A stretch of DNA of 60,629 nt from an uncultured Mucilaginibacter sp. (GCF_946479965.1 NZ_CAMLHX010000021.1:1-60629); one strand, 5' to 3'. Counted from the stretch's first letter, positions 8,540 through 18,900 are shown. The notes: generated by a model from the sequence alone, not told the origin. Numbers and translations: made by a program.

Positions 8540-9208
8540 ATGCAAATACATTCAAATAAAACTGTAGAACTCGTGATAGAATGGGCGAGCTTTGAGGAAA
8601 AGCATAAGGGTGCCTCTATCGAAGACTTCTGTCGCTACTACCTGTTGGCACAAAGGGAGAAGCAAAACACCGGGGAAAATTTCAGCGGAGTTGTACCCTC
8701 TCATCAAGGTGCATACCTGGCAAAACTTATGGGTAGAATTTGTCAGATCATGAATATTTATATAGGCATTACGCTTAAAGGGGTCGATAAATTAAATAAC
8801 CTTCAAGACTTCTATTTCTTAAACAGCATCCACCACCTCGGCGAATCCAGAAAAACTACGATTATAGATTACAACTTTGCCGACCTTTCTTCTGGAATTG
8901 ATGTAATTAACCGGCTGTTAAAGCTTAAATACATAGAAGAGAGAGTAGACCCTGATGATAGACGTGGCCGACTGATTAAAGCCACTGCCGAAAGCGGAAA
9001 TATACTAAGGAAGTGCTATGAAGCCATGATAAAAGTTAGCGACATTGTTTTTTGGGAGGTAGGCAATGACGAAAAAAAACTCTGTATACAATTGCTTAAA
9101 GGAGTTGAAATTAAGCACAGCAAATTAGTACACAAAATGAAGTCTAAGTCGATAGACGAAATTCATGAGCTAGTTACCGGCGTTCGGGATTTAAAACACC
9201 ACGTTTAA
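8540..9208 (+). CDS. MarR-family winged-helix regulator
   Basis: Seen: 222 residues from the ATG at 8540. An earlier in-frame start at 8495 would run through the candidate operator and is not favoured. The winged-helix region includes TIIDYNFADLSSGIDVINRL and the wing motif DPDDRRGRLIKAT, diagnostic of MarR proteins (D-x-R-x-x-x-L). It is longer at both ends than the usual 140-160 residues. Inferred: a ligand-responsive repressor of the divergent FAD monooxygenase and of itself. Confidence 0.85.
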   Translation: MQIHSNKTVELVIEWASFEEKHKGASIEDFCRYYLLAQREKQNTGENFSGVVPSHQGAYLAKLMGRICQIMNIYIGITLKGVDKLNNLQDFYFLNSIHHLGESRKTTIIDYNFADLSSGIDVINRLLKLKYIEERVDPDDRRGRLIKATAESGNILRKCYEAMIKVSDIVFWEVGNDEKKLCIQLLKGVEIKHSKLVHKMKSKSIDEIHELVTGVRDLKHHV

Positions 9209-9241
9209 TGATTCTGTGCGGTGCCTGCCACGTGTCTCACC

Positions 9242-9263
9242 AAGGTCTCTCATAGAGGACCTT
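9242..9263 (+). terminator. Hairpin after the MarR gene
   Basis: The arms AAGGTC+CTC and GAG+GACCTT pair with one bulged T and an ATA loop, 33 nt after the MarR stop. No U-tract follows, so termination is weakly supported. Confidence 0.35.
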
Positions 9264-9277
9264 GCGCCGGAAAAACA

Positions 9278-9322
9278 TCGTGCCCCGCACGGTCACTAAA
9301 AAAAAGACCCTGCGGGGCACGA
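9278..9322 (-). terminator. Large two-stage hairpin, probable terminator of the PVC-type gene
   Basis: A perfect 12-bp stem (TCGTGCCCCGCA at 9278-9289, its complement at 9311-9322) encloses a second 4-bp stem GGTC/GACC. On the minus strand it lies 30 nt beyond the stop of the large propeller/cytochrome gene and is followed by ATGTTTTT, so it fits a rho-independent terminator in that direction. Confidence 0.6.
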
Positions 9323-9351
9323 AAAAAAACAGACTACAGCTCTATTTGTAT

Positions 9352-12300
9352 TTATTCTTTTTTCTTTAAAGAGCCAAGGAACGTAAGCAGATCCGCAAAT
9401 TCTTGTTTTGACATTGTTTGATGCAGGCCGGCCGGCATCATAGACGTCGGCACATTTTTTATTTGCTTAACATCATTGGTTTTTATTTTCTGAACAGTAC
9501 CTCCCGGGTATTTCAATTCGATATCTATTTCTGTACGGCTCGAAATGATCCCCATCAAAGTCGACCCATCTTTCATAGCAAGCTGTGAGGTTTCATATCC
9601 AAAATTGATCCCCGCAGATGGGTTAACAATAGCATCAAACAATCCTTCCTCGGGCAATTTCGCGCCTATTTCTGACAAATTAGGACCAAACTCGAAGCCA
9701 TCTTTATTGGCCTTATGACATACCGAACAGTTTCTGATGAAAACGGTCTTACCTTTTAATGCATTCCCGTGTAAGGCAAGTATGGCTTTCAAATTGGCAA
9801 CTGATGTATTGGTTTCAGCCACAATACTTTTTGGCAAATAGGTTTTCGCCTTATCTACCGTTTCTTTTCTGAGCGATCCGCTCAAGCCATCAACGGCCGA
9901 CGCGATCAAGCTTTGAGGTAATTCTTTTTCCTCGAGCATCTTCAGCACGCGGTCTTCTCCGTTTTGGCTTTTACCAAGCATTTGTACTGCTTTTTGACGC
10001 GTGGACACGCCATACTCGTTTGATAGAATCACCTTTGAAAGAATAGCTGTTGATTCGTTGTTGCCTGTTGCACCAAGAACTGCTAATATATTGGACGCCT
10101 TTTCCTGATCCTTATCGTTAAGGGCATTCATAAAGCGAAGATCTTCCTTAGCCGTTAGTAATATCCTGGCCGCGTCTACCCCTATTCCACCGCTCTGATA
10201 TCGCCCGCCATTACTCTGAACACCGTTAGCTTTCACAATGCTCATTAATTTATCGGCTTCTGTAGTAATGTTATATTGTTTCACCATATCTACAAAATCC
10301 TGCGTTCCGGTATATGAATTTAAAACCAGCCGCACCTGCTCTTTGGATACAGGCGAACTTGATATATCCTGAGGGTTTAAGGACTTCAATATTATTGCAC
10401 TTAATTTTAAATCTCTACCATTATTCTCTTCCAATAATTTCACCAAAGCTTTGGATCTATCAGGCTGCGGATAAAAGTCAAAAGCTCTTAAATATCTCAA
10501 ACGGGATTTTAATGGAACACCCGCATCCATAGCCAGTTTGGTCAGGTACGGGAGCGCGGTAGTTGTACGGGCCCGCCACACTATATCCCTGCCGCCGGCT
10601 GTTAGTAACGGGTCCGGTACTAATTTAAGGTAGGCTGCAAAGAACTGGTCCCATTGCCTGTCTGCTCCTATGCCCAGGGCCTCTAAATACCATCGGTCAT
10701 TGCCGTCATGTTTAGCGGCAAGGCTTGCCCATGTTGTTGCTGCTTCGGGTTCATTGCGGTGTCGCAATGCAATCGCGCATTCGCGCCTAACTTGTGCATC
10801 AGGATCATTTGCCAGTTTGCCGACGAGTTTAAGTACATTGGCATTCACTTCTCTCGCTGCTCTTAACCCGGTTATTCTCAAATCAGGATCAGGACTGTTA
10901 ATTGCTTCGGAAATATATTTTGTAGCTTCTGTTGATTTTGAAAGTACCCACAGCGCCCTGGCACGCATACGCGGATTAGGGGATTTTGACCACAACTTTT
11001 CCAACTCCGAAATTGCTGATTTGCCCATGCCGGTTAATGCGATGAAGGCATGCCTGCGAACAGCAAGATTTGGATTTTGCAAAGCATTTATCGCGCCTTT
11101 AGCAGTGGTATAATCAAAATCAGGTATTTTATAAGTTGCTACCATATTTTCGGGAACGATCCGATATATACGGCCCCGTTCCAGATCGCCTACTCTGTGG
11201 CCGCCAACGCCGGGGTCATACCAGTCGGCCACAATTAAAGAGCCATCAGGTGCTGTGCAAACATCTGCCGGGCGAAACCATTGATCCTTCCCGCCGTCAA
11301 GTATATTGGTAATACCGGCGGTGTATCCCGCACCTGCCTTTTGAGTTGGATATGACCGAATAACGTTATGTCCGGGTTCAGCATGGATCATCACATTTTG
11401 AAATTGCTTCGGTAACAACGATCCTTCATAAAAAATCATCCCGGTAGGCGAACCTGAACCTGTTTGTAAAAGATTAGGAACAACACCAGGATCATTTAAA
11501 TGCCAGTGACGAAACGGGATCGAATCTTCCATGTTAATGCGTTTAGCTGACCAGCCCGCACCGGTCATTTCATCCGTGTATCCATAATTACCATATTCCA
11601 TAACGTAATTAATTCGTACTCCCTTATTCCCGTCATCATCATTATCACTTTGCCATATATTTCCATAGCTGTCCACAGCAGCTTCGTATTCATTTCTGAA
11701 GTTATGGCCAAGGCATTCTACATGAGTACCGTCGGGATCAGAACGGAAAAGCATTCCTTGCTTGTATTTATTAGGACCTATTTCATCGCCGTCCTGATCC
11801 AGTACCACCTTATTGTTTTTATCTTTAAGGGTTGTGCCTGAATTTCCGAAATTGAAGTATAGTTTACCGTCTGGCCCAAAGGAGAAACTGTGCATTCCAT
11901 GATCATGCTGTACGCCACCCATTCCCTGGAATAATATTTCTTTTCTGTCGGCTTTACCATCATTATTGTCGTCATAAAATGACCATACATACGGGCTTTG
12001 CGATACTAATACTTGATTCCCTAACACACAAACGCCCAAGGGCGCATTAACCTCGGGCCCCTGGTAAAACACGGTGCTGGTTTCCAAACTTCCGTTACCA
12101 TCCTTATCTTCTAAAATTATTATCCGGTCACCGGCTTCCCTCGGTTTGTTGTTGTTGATCTCAAATCTGTAATTGTACGCCTCAGTTACCCAAACCCTTC
12201 CTTTTTCGTCCACATCAATATTGGTGGGATTGATCAGCATTGGTTCGGTCGCCATTGTTTCTACCCTCAGGCCGGGCGCCACATCAAGCCCTTTAAGGCC

Positions 12301-12471
12301 GTTTTTAGCCATATGTTTTTGCGCTTCAGTAAGCGGCGTATCAATTGCACGCAGATCAAATCGTGACTGTTTACCTGAGGTACCGGTAAAGGCTTCTAAT
12401 ACTACCAATAAAGCAACTGCCGTGGCCGATGCACTTACCAGTAAAAAACGTTTTCTTTTATTGTTGTCCAT
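9352..12471 (-). CDS. PVC-type membrane-bound dehydrogenase: propeller + HEAT repeats + cytochrome c (CxxCH)
   Basis: Seen: 1039 residues from MDNNKRKRFL, a start followed by one hydrophobic signal/anchor segment (about residues 8-28). Residues about 45-430 form a sugar-dehydrogenase-like propeller (PTNIDVDEKGRVWVTEAYNY, SLIVADWYDPGVGGH). Residues about 440-860 are HEAT-like alpha repeats (AVRRHAFIALTGMGKSAI, AQVRRECAIALRHRNEP). The C-terminal cytochrome c unit has CSVCH near residues 915-919 and a likely distal Met (SMMPAGL). Known: this is the 'PVC-type heme-binding CxxCH' architecture, thought to oxidise carbohydrates and pass electrons to heme. Inferred: periplasmic oxidation of a sugar or polyol, together with the TIM-barrel protein 34 nt upstream on the same strand. 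Confidence 0.88.
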   Translation of the reverse strand: MDNNKRKRFLLVSASATAVALLVVLEAFTGTSGKQSRFDLRAIDTPLTEAQKHMAKNGLKGLDVAPGLRVETMATEPMLINPTNIDVDEKGRVWVTEAYNYRFEINNNKPREAGDRIIILEDKDGNGSLETSTVFYQGPEVNAPLGVCVLGNQVLVSQSPYVWSFYDDNNDGKADRKEILFQGMGGVQHDHGMHSFSFGPDGKLYFNFGNSGTTLKDKNNKVVLDQDGDEIGPNKYKQGMLFRSDPDGTHVECLGHNFRNEYEAAVDSYGNIWQSDNDDDGNKGVRINYVMEYGNYGYTDEMTGAGWSAKRINMEDSIPFRHWHLNDPGVVPNLLQTGSGSPTGMIFYEGSLLPKQFQNVMIHAEPGHNVIRSYPTQKAGAGYTAGITNILDGGKDQWFRPADVCTAPDGSLIVADWYDPGVGGHRVGDLERGRIYRIVPENMVATYKIPDFDYTTAKGAINALQNPNLAVRRHAFIALTGMGKSAISELEKLWSKSPNPRMRARALWVLSKSTEATKYISEAINSPDPDLRITGLRAAREVNANVLKLVGKLANDPDAQVRRECAIALRHRNEPEAATTWASLAAKHDGNDRWYLEALGIGADRQWDQFFAAYLKLVPDPLLTAGGRDIVWRARTTTALPYLTKLAMDAGVPLKSRLRYLRAFDFYPQPDRSKALVKLLEENNGRDLKLSAIILKSLNPQDISSSPVSKEQVRLVLNSYTGTQDFVDMVKQYNITTEADKLMSIVKANGVQSNGGRYQSGGIGVDAARILLTAKEDLRFMNALNDKDQEKASNILAVLGATGNNESTAILSKVILSNEYGVSTRQKAVQMLGKSQNGEDRVLKMLEEKELPQSLIASAVDGLSGSLRKETVDKAKTYLPKSIVAETNTSVANLKAILALHGNALKGKTVFIRNCSVCHKANKDGFEFGPNLSEIGAKLPEEGLFDAIVNPSAGINFGYETSQLAMKDGSTLMGIISSRTEIDIELKYPGGTVQKIKTNDVKQIKNVPTSMMPAGLHQTMSKQEFADLLTFLGSLKKKE

Positions 12472-12505
12472 TTCTATTATAAAAATACTCAATTCCTCCT
12501 GTTGA

Positions 12506-13432
12506 CTAAATAAAACTATCAGCTTCGCGATATGCTTTGATCAAAGCAAGCTCGCCTGCTTTACCGGCACCCGCATTGCCATGTTCCATGCCTACCACTC
12601 CCTTGTATCCTTTATCATAAATAAGTTTGAATATGTTTTTGTAGTTAACCTCGCCGGTACCGGGTTCGTTGCGGCCGGGATTATCGCCAACCTGGTAGTA
12701 GCCTATTTCATTATAAACCCAATTAAGTGTAGGGATAATGTTGCCTTGGTTGCGTTGTATGTGGTACATATCATACAAAATTTTGCAAGACGGGCTACCC
12801 ACTGCTTTGCAAATAGCATAAGCCTGATCAGGTGTGCGTAAAAACAGGTCGGGGTTATCACTGAGGGGCTCCAGTACCATCGTGAGGCCATGGGGTTCAA
12901 TAATGGCCGTTCCTCTTTTTACGGCTTCAATTACATTGCCTGTTTGTACGCCAATAGGCAGGTTGCGTACAAAATCTCCGGGAACAACGGTATAATGTTT
13001 AGCATTGGTACGTTTGGCCACTTCAACCGCTTCCTTACAGCTGGCAATAAACTTATCAATATATTCCGCTTTGCCTGATGCTAACAGGTTGGTATCATTA
13101 CCCAAACCGGGTTGTACAAAAACGCCCATGGTCATGCCCAATTTAGCCAGTGTATCGCCAATTTTTATCTGTTGATCAACCGGCCGCCCACCCATCCAGT
13201 TATCTTCTATGCTGCGAAATCCCTGCTCGTAAGCAAACTTAATCTGATCAATAAAATCGCCACCCGCATGGTTTTTAAACATGCCATCGTGTATGCCATA
13301 ATTTAAATTAAAAGGCTTACCGCCGTCAGCATTTGCGGTATTGGCATTTGCTGAATTTGATTTTAAAAGTCCGGTTGTTAATATTGATGCCCCTGCCAGT
13401 ACAGAGTTTTGAACAAAGTTTCTGCGTTTCAT
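12506..13432 (-). CDS. Exported TIM-barrel protein, hydroxypyruvate isomerase/xylose isomerase-like
   Basis: Seen: 308 residues. The N-terminus MKRRNFVQNSVLAGASIL looks like a Tat signal (twin Arg 3-4, then a hydrophobic core), with the mature part from about residue 33. Likely metal ligands of the hydroxypyruvate isomerase family are Glu188 (LEPLSD), Asp221 (LYDMYH), Gln247 (YYQVGD) and Glu283 (GMEHG); the spacings 33/26/36 closely match Hyi-type enzymes. The motif NEPGTGEVNY is also typical. Known: such enzymes isomerise or epimerise sugars and ketoacids. Inferred: acts in the periplasm on a product of the adjacent dehydrogenase and is co-transcribed with it (34-nt gap). Substrate unknown. 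Confidence 0.85.
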   Translation of the reverse strand: MKRRNFVQNSVLAGASILTTGLLKSNSANANTANADGGKPFNLNYGIHDGMFKNHAGGDFIDQIKFAYEQGFRSIEDNWMGGRPVDQQIKIGDTLAKLGMTMGVFVQPGLGNDTNLLASGKAEYIDKFIASCKEAVEVAKRTNAKHYTVVPGDFVRNLPIGVQTGNVIEAVKRGTAIIEPHGLTMVLEPLSDNPDLFLRTPDQAYAICKAVGSPSCKILYDMYHIQRNQGNIIPTLNWVYNEIGYYQVGDNPGRNEPGTGEVNYKNIFKLIYDKGYKGVVGMEHGNAGAGKAGELALIKAYREADSFI

Positions 13433-14046
13433 TATAGCTTATTTTTACTTTAATTGGTTGGGGTTTAATTTAACCCCTTTGGTTTTTGGCTCACAGAGAA
13501 CAATAACATTTTATATATTAATGCAATATATAAATAATGCAACGGTCTTCCCTGCAAGTATTGTGTCTATTTAGTTAAAGGTTAATTGATGTGGTTATAA
13601 TACAGCTCAGATATTTTTACCTGAGTTGCTGCTACAAATAACCCATATGTTAATTTGAAAGATGGTGCCAGTATGTTGCAGGTTATGGTATTAAATGTTA
13701 CACGGGTAAACATTGTCCTGCAGGGGTACCTTTCAGGATGCCCTGTGGGGACGGGAAAGGCTCTTAAAATCTTTGGTAACTCTGTTCTAAATTGATAGCG
13801 TTAAACATGCCAATTTTTGACCCATCTTTCGTGCGACGATAATTTTTAATTATATGGCAATTTAAATGAAACCTTATCTTATTCTTTACGTTTAATTGGA
13901 TACCAAGTATAAGGCTGTTCAACACAGTTTACACATTAAACCTATGTATTAATAATTTTATTGCCTATGGAAAAATCCAACTGATTTCAATTGGCTTTAG
14001 GCCAGCACATTTTTATTAACCAATTAATAACCAAAACTTAAAAATT
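13433..14046. other. 614-bp divergent intergenic region between the isomerase-like gene and susC
   Basis: No gene is visible. It must hold the promoters of both divergent units, but I found no perfect TAnnTTTG box placed sensibly for susC. There is a hairpin GGGGTT/AACCCC at 13460-13477, close to the isomerase-like start. Its length suggests complex regulation. Confidence 0.5.
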
Positions 14047-17000
14047 ATGACATTAAATTCGAAGGTCATGCTTCGAGCATGGACGGTATTGTCCAAAAAC
14101 TCGCTAATAATTACATCGATTGCGACTGTAGTTTTAGCTAATGTCAGCAGCGCGCACGCAAGTGTACCTGTGGCAGAGGGATTCAATACCAGTGTTTTGC
14201 TGCAACAGCAAACTGTTACCGTAACAGGTACCGTTACTGACGAGACAAATCAGCCAATGCCGGGCGTTTCGGTAACAGTTAGGGGCACCAGTAACGGTGT
14301 GGTTAGCGATGCAACGGGCAAATATTCTATCAAGGTACCAAGTAATACCACTATAACATTCAATGTCTTAGGGTATCAGCCTCAAGAAATACCTGTAACT
14401 AATGGCAACGTAATAAACGTTAAGCTTATGCCAGTACAAACGCAGTTAGATGAAGTTGTTGTTGTTGGATATGGTGAACAAAAAAAGGCCACTGTTACCG
14501 GGTCTATCGCATCAGTTCAAGGTGCAGAAATTGCTAAAAACCCTTCACCAAACGTCACCGCTACTTTAGCGGGCAGGTTGCCAGGCCTTGTTGTTAACCA
14601 ACGAAGCGGCGAACCGGGACGGGATGATCCAAGCATTGTTATCAGGGGTGGCGCGTCACTGGGCCCTAATGGCCCGCTTATAGTAATTGACGGTGTGCCC
14701 GGTCGTGGCAGTTTTAGCCGCTTAAATGCAGAGGATATTGAGAGTGTCACAGTGTTAAAAGATGGTTCGGCCGCTATATACGGTAACCGCGGTGCAAACG
14801 GCGTTATTTTGGTTACAACAAAAAAAGGCACCAAAGGAAAACCAACATTTGATTTTACTTATAATTATGGTTTTCAAAGCCCTACTAAAGTGCCGCAGAT
14901 GTTAGATGCAGTAACTTATGCAGAGGTGTATAACGAAGGAGTAGCCTATCGTGGTGGCACAACGCCATTTTACAGTGCCGACGTTATACAAAAACTACGC
15001 GATGGATCAGACCCTGTAAATTATCCGAATACTAACTGGGCCAAACTGGTGTCAAAGCCTTACGCAGCACAGGAACGCATAAACCTGCAGGTTAATGGTG
15101 GTAACGATGCAGCCCGTTATTTACTATCATTCGGAAGCACATTTCAGGATGGTTACTTTAAGTATAACCCTACCAGCAACAGGCAATATAACTTCCGTGG
15201 CAGGATAGACGTTGACATTAGCAAATACTTATCAATAGGAGCCAATATCAACGCTATTATTACAAACGGAACATATGCCCCGGTTAATACGGGCACTAAC
15301 TTTGTAAATATATTACAAGCAAACCCAACGCTTGTTGGTTTTTATCCCAACGGATTGGTTGCGGGCGGCAGGCTTGGCGAAACTCCACTTCTGCTTGATA
15401 AGCGCGGATCAAACACCAGCGATAATCTGCCTATACAAACCACGTTTACTGCTTCATTCAAAGTACCATGGGTACCGGGTTTAAAGCTTGATGCAAGTTT
15501 TAACTACGATGTAGGTAATACTTTCAGCAAGTCTTTTTCTGTGCCGTACTTTTATTATCAATACAATGTTAATACCGGCCAATATGACAAGAAAAGCGGT
15601 ATTGTTGGATCCACCGAGCTAACAGACACTTGGGGTAAAACAAACCTTACATTGTATAACTACAGAATATCATACGACAGGAACTTTGGTAAACACCACG
15701 TTATGGCAATGGTTGGTGGTGAGCAGCAGCAATCATACAGCAGGTCAGGAATGGCTTATCGTAAAAACTTCGTATCTACGGATTTTCCTCAAATTGATTA
15801 CGGAAGCTCCGCAGGTGCCGACGTGAGGAATGGCGGTAATGCTCAATTAGGCGCATACAACAACGTATTTGGTCGGGCAACATACGACTGGGCATCTAAA
15901 TACATTTTCGACTTTAACTTTAGGTATGATGGCTCGCCGACATTTCCTCCAGGGCGGCGTTATGGTTTCTTCCCTTCGTTCCAGGGAGCATGGCGCGTGT
16001 CTGAAGAGGATTTTATAAAAAACAATTTTTCGTTTATTGATCAGTTAAAACTTAGGGCCACTTACGGCGAGTTGGGTAGCGACAGCCCCGCCAGCGGAGG
16101 TCTTTATCAGTACGGTCAGTATTTTGGTTTTGGTGGTAACTACGTGTTCGGAACAGCAGATGTTCAAGGGGTAACAACCCTAACGTTGCCTAACCCTAAT
16201 TTCACCTGGGAAATTGCCAAAAAAACCGACTTTGGTATAGATGCCTCTTTGTGGAAAGGTTTATTAGGATTCGAGTTTACCCTGTTTAAAGAAAACCGCT
16301 CCGGAATTCTTATTCAACGTAACTTTTCGGCATCAAGGGTATACGGATATCCGGGTTTACCACCGCAAAACCTTGGCGAGGTTAACAATAAGGGTTATGA
16401 GCTAACATTAACGCACAGAAACAAGATCGGCAAGATTTTCTACAATGTCCGTGCAAACATGCAATATAATATCAGTAAAGTGATATATATGGATGAAGTG
16501 CCAAACACTTATTCTTACAGGGACCAAACCGGACGCCCGCTTGGGGCCAGCCTTCTTTATCAGGCAGACGGTATTTTCAACACGCAGGCTGAGTTAGATA
16601 GCTATCCGCACCAGGCAAACCAAAAGGTTGGTGACATCAAGATAATAGACGTAAACGGTGATAAAATCATTAACCAAAATGACCAGGTTAGATTTGATTA
16701 CAACAATACACCTAAGTATGTATTTGGTTTGAATCTAGACTTGCAATACAGCAATTTTGATATGAATGTCTTCATCTACGGACAAACCAAAGCCTATAAC
16801 TATGATGGCGCATTTGCTTCGTTAGGTAATCAGGATTTTTCAAACGCATCTGTATACCGTGCGGCCGATAGGTGGACACCGTCAAATCCGAATGGTACAA
16901 TGCCACGAACCGATTTTTATCAGCCTGGTAACAGTACATTCTTTATGAATGACCAGACATTTTTTAGGCTCAGAACCCTGGAGCTTGGTTATACTGTACC

Positions 17001-17166
17001 TACCAGCCTTATCAGCAAAATTAAGATCGCTAACGTAAGGATTTTTGCAAGCGCATATAATCTGTTTACTTATTCACCAAAAATCAAATGGTCTGATCCG
17101 GAAGTTAACCTGATTGGCTATCCCCCGATGAAAGTGATCAACTTAGGTGCCAGTGTTAGATTTTAA
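14047..17166 (+). CDS. SusC/RagA-type TonB-dependent outer-membrane transporter
   Basis: Seen: 1039 residues with a signal segment (about residues 15-38). A CarboxypepD-regulatory-like domain at about 55-135 (VTGTVTDETNQPMPGVSVTV) is followed by the SusC signature DEVVVVGYGEQKKATVTGS, the plug domain (RGGASLGPNGPLIVIDGV, VLKDGSAAIYGNRGANGVI), a long beta-barrel and a C-terminal Phe. It lacks the STN domain that marks anti-sigma-controlled transporters. Known: SusC and SusD form a lidded pore importing oligosaccharides, glycosides or peptides. Inferred: imports the substrate oxidised by the divergent genes. No hydrolase gene is adjacent, so the ligand cannot be predicted. Confidence 0.96.
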   Translation: MTLNSKVMLRAWTVLSKNSLIITSIATVVLANVSSAHASVPVAEGFNTSVLLQQQTVTVTGTVTDETNQPMPGVSVTVRGTSNGVVSDATGKYSIKVPSNTTITFNVLGYQPQEIPVTNGNVINVKLMPVQTQLDEVVVVGYGEQKKATVTGSIASVQGAEIAKNPSPNVTATLAGRLPGLVVNQRSGEPGRDDPSIVIRGGASLGPNGPLIVIDGVPGRGSFSRLNAEDIESVTVLKDGSAAIYGNRGANGVILVTTKKGTKGKPTFDFTYNYGFQSPTKVPQMLDAVTYAEVYNEGVAYRGGTTPFYSADVIQKLRDGSDPVNYPNTNWAKLVSKPYAAQERINLQVNGGNDAARYLLSFGSTFQDGYFKYNPTSNRQYNFRGRIDVDISKYLSIGANINAIITNGTYAPVNTGTNFVNILQANPTLVGFYPNGLVAGGRLGETPLLLDKRGSNTSDNLPIQTTFTASFKVPWVPGLKLDASFNYDVGNTFSKSFSVPYFYYQYNVNTGQYDKKSGIVGSTELTDTWGKTNLTLYNYRISYDRNFGKHHVMAMVGGEQQQSYSRSGMAYRKNFVSTDFPQIDYGSSAGADVRNGGNAQLGAYNNVFGRATYDWASKYIFDFNFRYDGSPTFPPGRRYGFFPSFQGAWRVSEEDFIKNNFSFIDQLKLRATYGELGSDSPASGGLYQYGQYFGFGGNYVFGTADVQGVTTLTLPNPNFTWEIAKKTDFGIDASLWKGLLGFEFTLFKENRSGILIQRNFSASRVYGYPGLPPQNLGEVNNKGYELTLTHRNKIGKIFYNVRANMQYNISKVIYMDEVPNTYSYRDQTGRPLGASLLYQADGIFNTQAELDSYPHQANQKVGDIKIIDVNGDKIINQNDQVRFDYNNTPKYVFGLNLDLQYSNFDMNVFIYGQTKAYNYDGAFASLGNQDFSNASVYRAADRWTPSNPNGTMPRTDFYQPGNSTFFMNDQTFFRLRTLELGYTVPTSLISKIKIANVRIFASAYNLFTYSPKIKWSDPEVNLIGYPPMKVINLGASVRF

Positions 17167-17178
17167 AAAAAATTAATC

Positions 17179-18876
17179 ATGAAAAAAATCATTTTATGCT
17201 TATTAGTCCTCAGCTGTTTTTCTTGTAAGAAAAACATACTGGACATTGCCCCGACAGACAGAATAGAAGAAGAGGTTGTTTGGACGGACGAAAACGTTAT
17301 AAAAGCTTATCAGGTTGAACTTTACAATGCCATTCCTCACGGTTTTGGGGTGCATGGCATGTTGGGAAAACATACTGATGAGGCTATAAACACAACGCCA
17401 AATGGCCAACCGCCAAACCTGTTTGCCAGAGGTACATGGAACGGTGATAACATTACCCAACTTGGAAATAACGACAATCAATGGCTGTACTTTTGGGACC
17501 GCGGTTATCAATACATCAGAAAAATTAATGTATTTCTGGAACAGATGGCATTAAACAAAGTTGCCGTAACAGATAAGGCAAAACTAATTGCCGAAGTTAA
17601 ATTTATAAGGGCATACATTTACTTTTGTATGTTAGAGCGATTTGGCGGCGTTCCGATTGTTGAACAATCATACGGACTAAACGCTGATGTTAAGTTCAAA
17701 AGAGCCACTATTGATGAGGTTGTAAACTATATAGACAAGAATATAACCGAAGCCATTCCTGACCTTCCTGATAAATACGCCGCCAGCGAGGGAAATTTTG
17801 GCAGGGCTACTAAAGACGCGTGCCGTGCGTTGCGTTCGCGGTTGTTTCTTTATGCAGCCTCACCCCTATACAGTCCTACAAAGGACCTTACCAAATGGCA
17901 AAAAGCTGCTGACGCGGCCGAGGCGCTGTTAAATCGCGGTTACGCGCTATATCCGGACTATAGGTTGGCATTTAACAGAAAAAGCGGCGAGTTCAATGAT
18001 GAATTGATATTTGGCAGAAACTTTACTACTGCCAACGGGCACCAAACGCCATCAAATAATTTAGGCAGAAGGTATGAAGGCTATGGCGGCTGGTGGGCAA
18101 GCAATGGTCCATCACAAAACCTGGTTGATGATTATGAAATGACTAACGGACAGCCACCGTTTATTGTTACAGGCACGGGTTTAGCTGCTACAAAAACCAT
18201 TAATCCATTATCCGGTTACGACCCTAAGAAACCATATCTAAATAGAGACCCGAGGCTGGAAGCTACTGTTATTCACGATCAAACGGTATTTCGCGGCGAC
18301 CTGTTTGAAATGTGGGTATCGTCTGATGGTAAAACCTGGGGAATGGATTCGTATAAACAGACCAGTGATAATCCACGCGGAAACTATCAGCTTAAAAAGT
18401 ATATGCCCGATGCCGACCTGCCAATTAACTGGCAAACCATTTATACTACGCCATGGCAAATATTCCGTTTGGCCGAGATCTATTTAAACTATGCCGAGGC
18501 AAAATTTGAATTAGGTGATGAAGCCACTGCGCGGGAATATGTGAATAAAGTTAGAGCAAGGCCAAGTGTTAATATGCCGCCAATACCAGCCACCGTTACC
18601 GGCGAGGCATTGAGGCAGCGTATTTATAATGAAAGAAGAGTTGAACTTGCTTTCGAGTCTCACAGATTTTGGGATATAAGACGCTGGAAAATTGCAATTG
18701 ATATAGAAAACAGGCCCGTATACGGTATGGACGTTATTAAGAACGTTACAACCGGCGAAAAAACTTATACACCGGTTAAAATAATTGAGCGCAAATACGA
18801 AGAGAAAATGAATTGGATTCCGATTGAAACCAATGAGTTGCGCCGTAACCCGGAGATAACTTCGGCTCCATGGTAG
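17179..18876 (+). CDS. SusD/RagB-type surface glycan-binding lipoprotein
   Basis: Seen: 565 residues with a signal peptide and lipobox (LVLSCFSC, Cys16), then the SusD N-terminal domain with tetratricopeptide-like helices and the family C-terminal motif RVELAFESHRFWDIRRWK near residue 500. It begins 12 nt after susC, in one operon closed by a strong terminator at 18901. Known: SusD caps the SusC barrel and binds the ligand. Inferred: partner of the preceding transporter. Confidence 0.96.
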   Translation: MKKIILCLLVLSCFSCKKNILDIAPTDRIEEEVVWTDENVIKAYQVELYNAIPHGFGVHGMLGKHTDEAINTTPNGQPPNLFARGTWNGDNITQLGNNDNQWLYFWDRGYQYIRKINVFLEQMALNKVAVTDKAKLIAEVKFIRAYIYFCMLERFGGVPIVEQSYGLNADVKFKRATIDEVVNYIDKNITEAIPDLPDKYAASEGNFGRATKDACRALRSRLFLYAASPLYSPTKDLTKWQKAADAAEALLNRGYALYPDYRLAFNRKSGEFNDELIFGRNFTTANGHQTPSNNLGRRYEGYGGWWASNGPSQNLVDDYEMTNGQPPFIVTGTGLAATKTINPLSGYDPKKPYLNRDPRLEATVIHDQTVFRGDLFEMWVSSDGKTWGMDSYKQTSDNPRGNYQLKKYMPDADLPINWQTIYTTPWQIFRLAEIYLNYAEAKFELGDEATAREYVNKVRARPSVNMPPIPATVTGEALRQRIYNERRVELAFESHRFWDIRRWKIAIDIENRPVYGMDVIKNVTTGEKTYTPVKIIERKYEEKMNWIPIETNELRRNPEITSAPW

Positions 18877-18900
18877 TGTAAATTCTGATCTTAAACCTTT

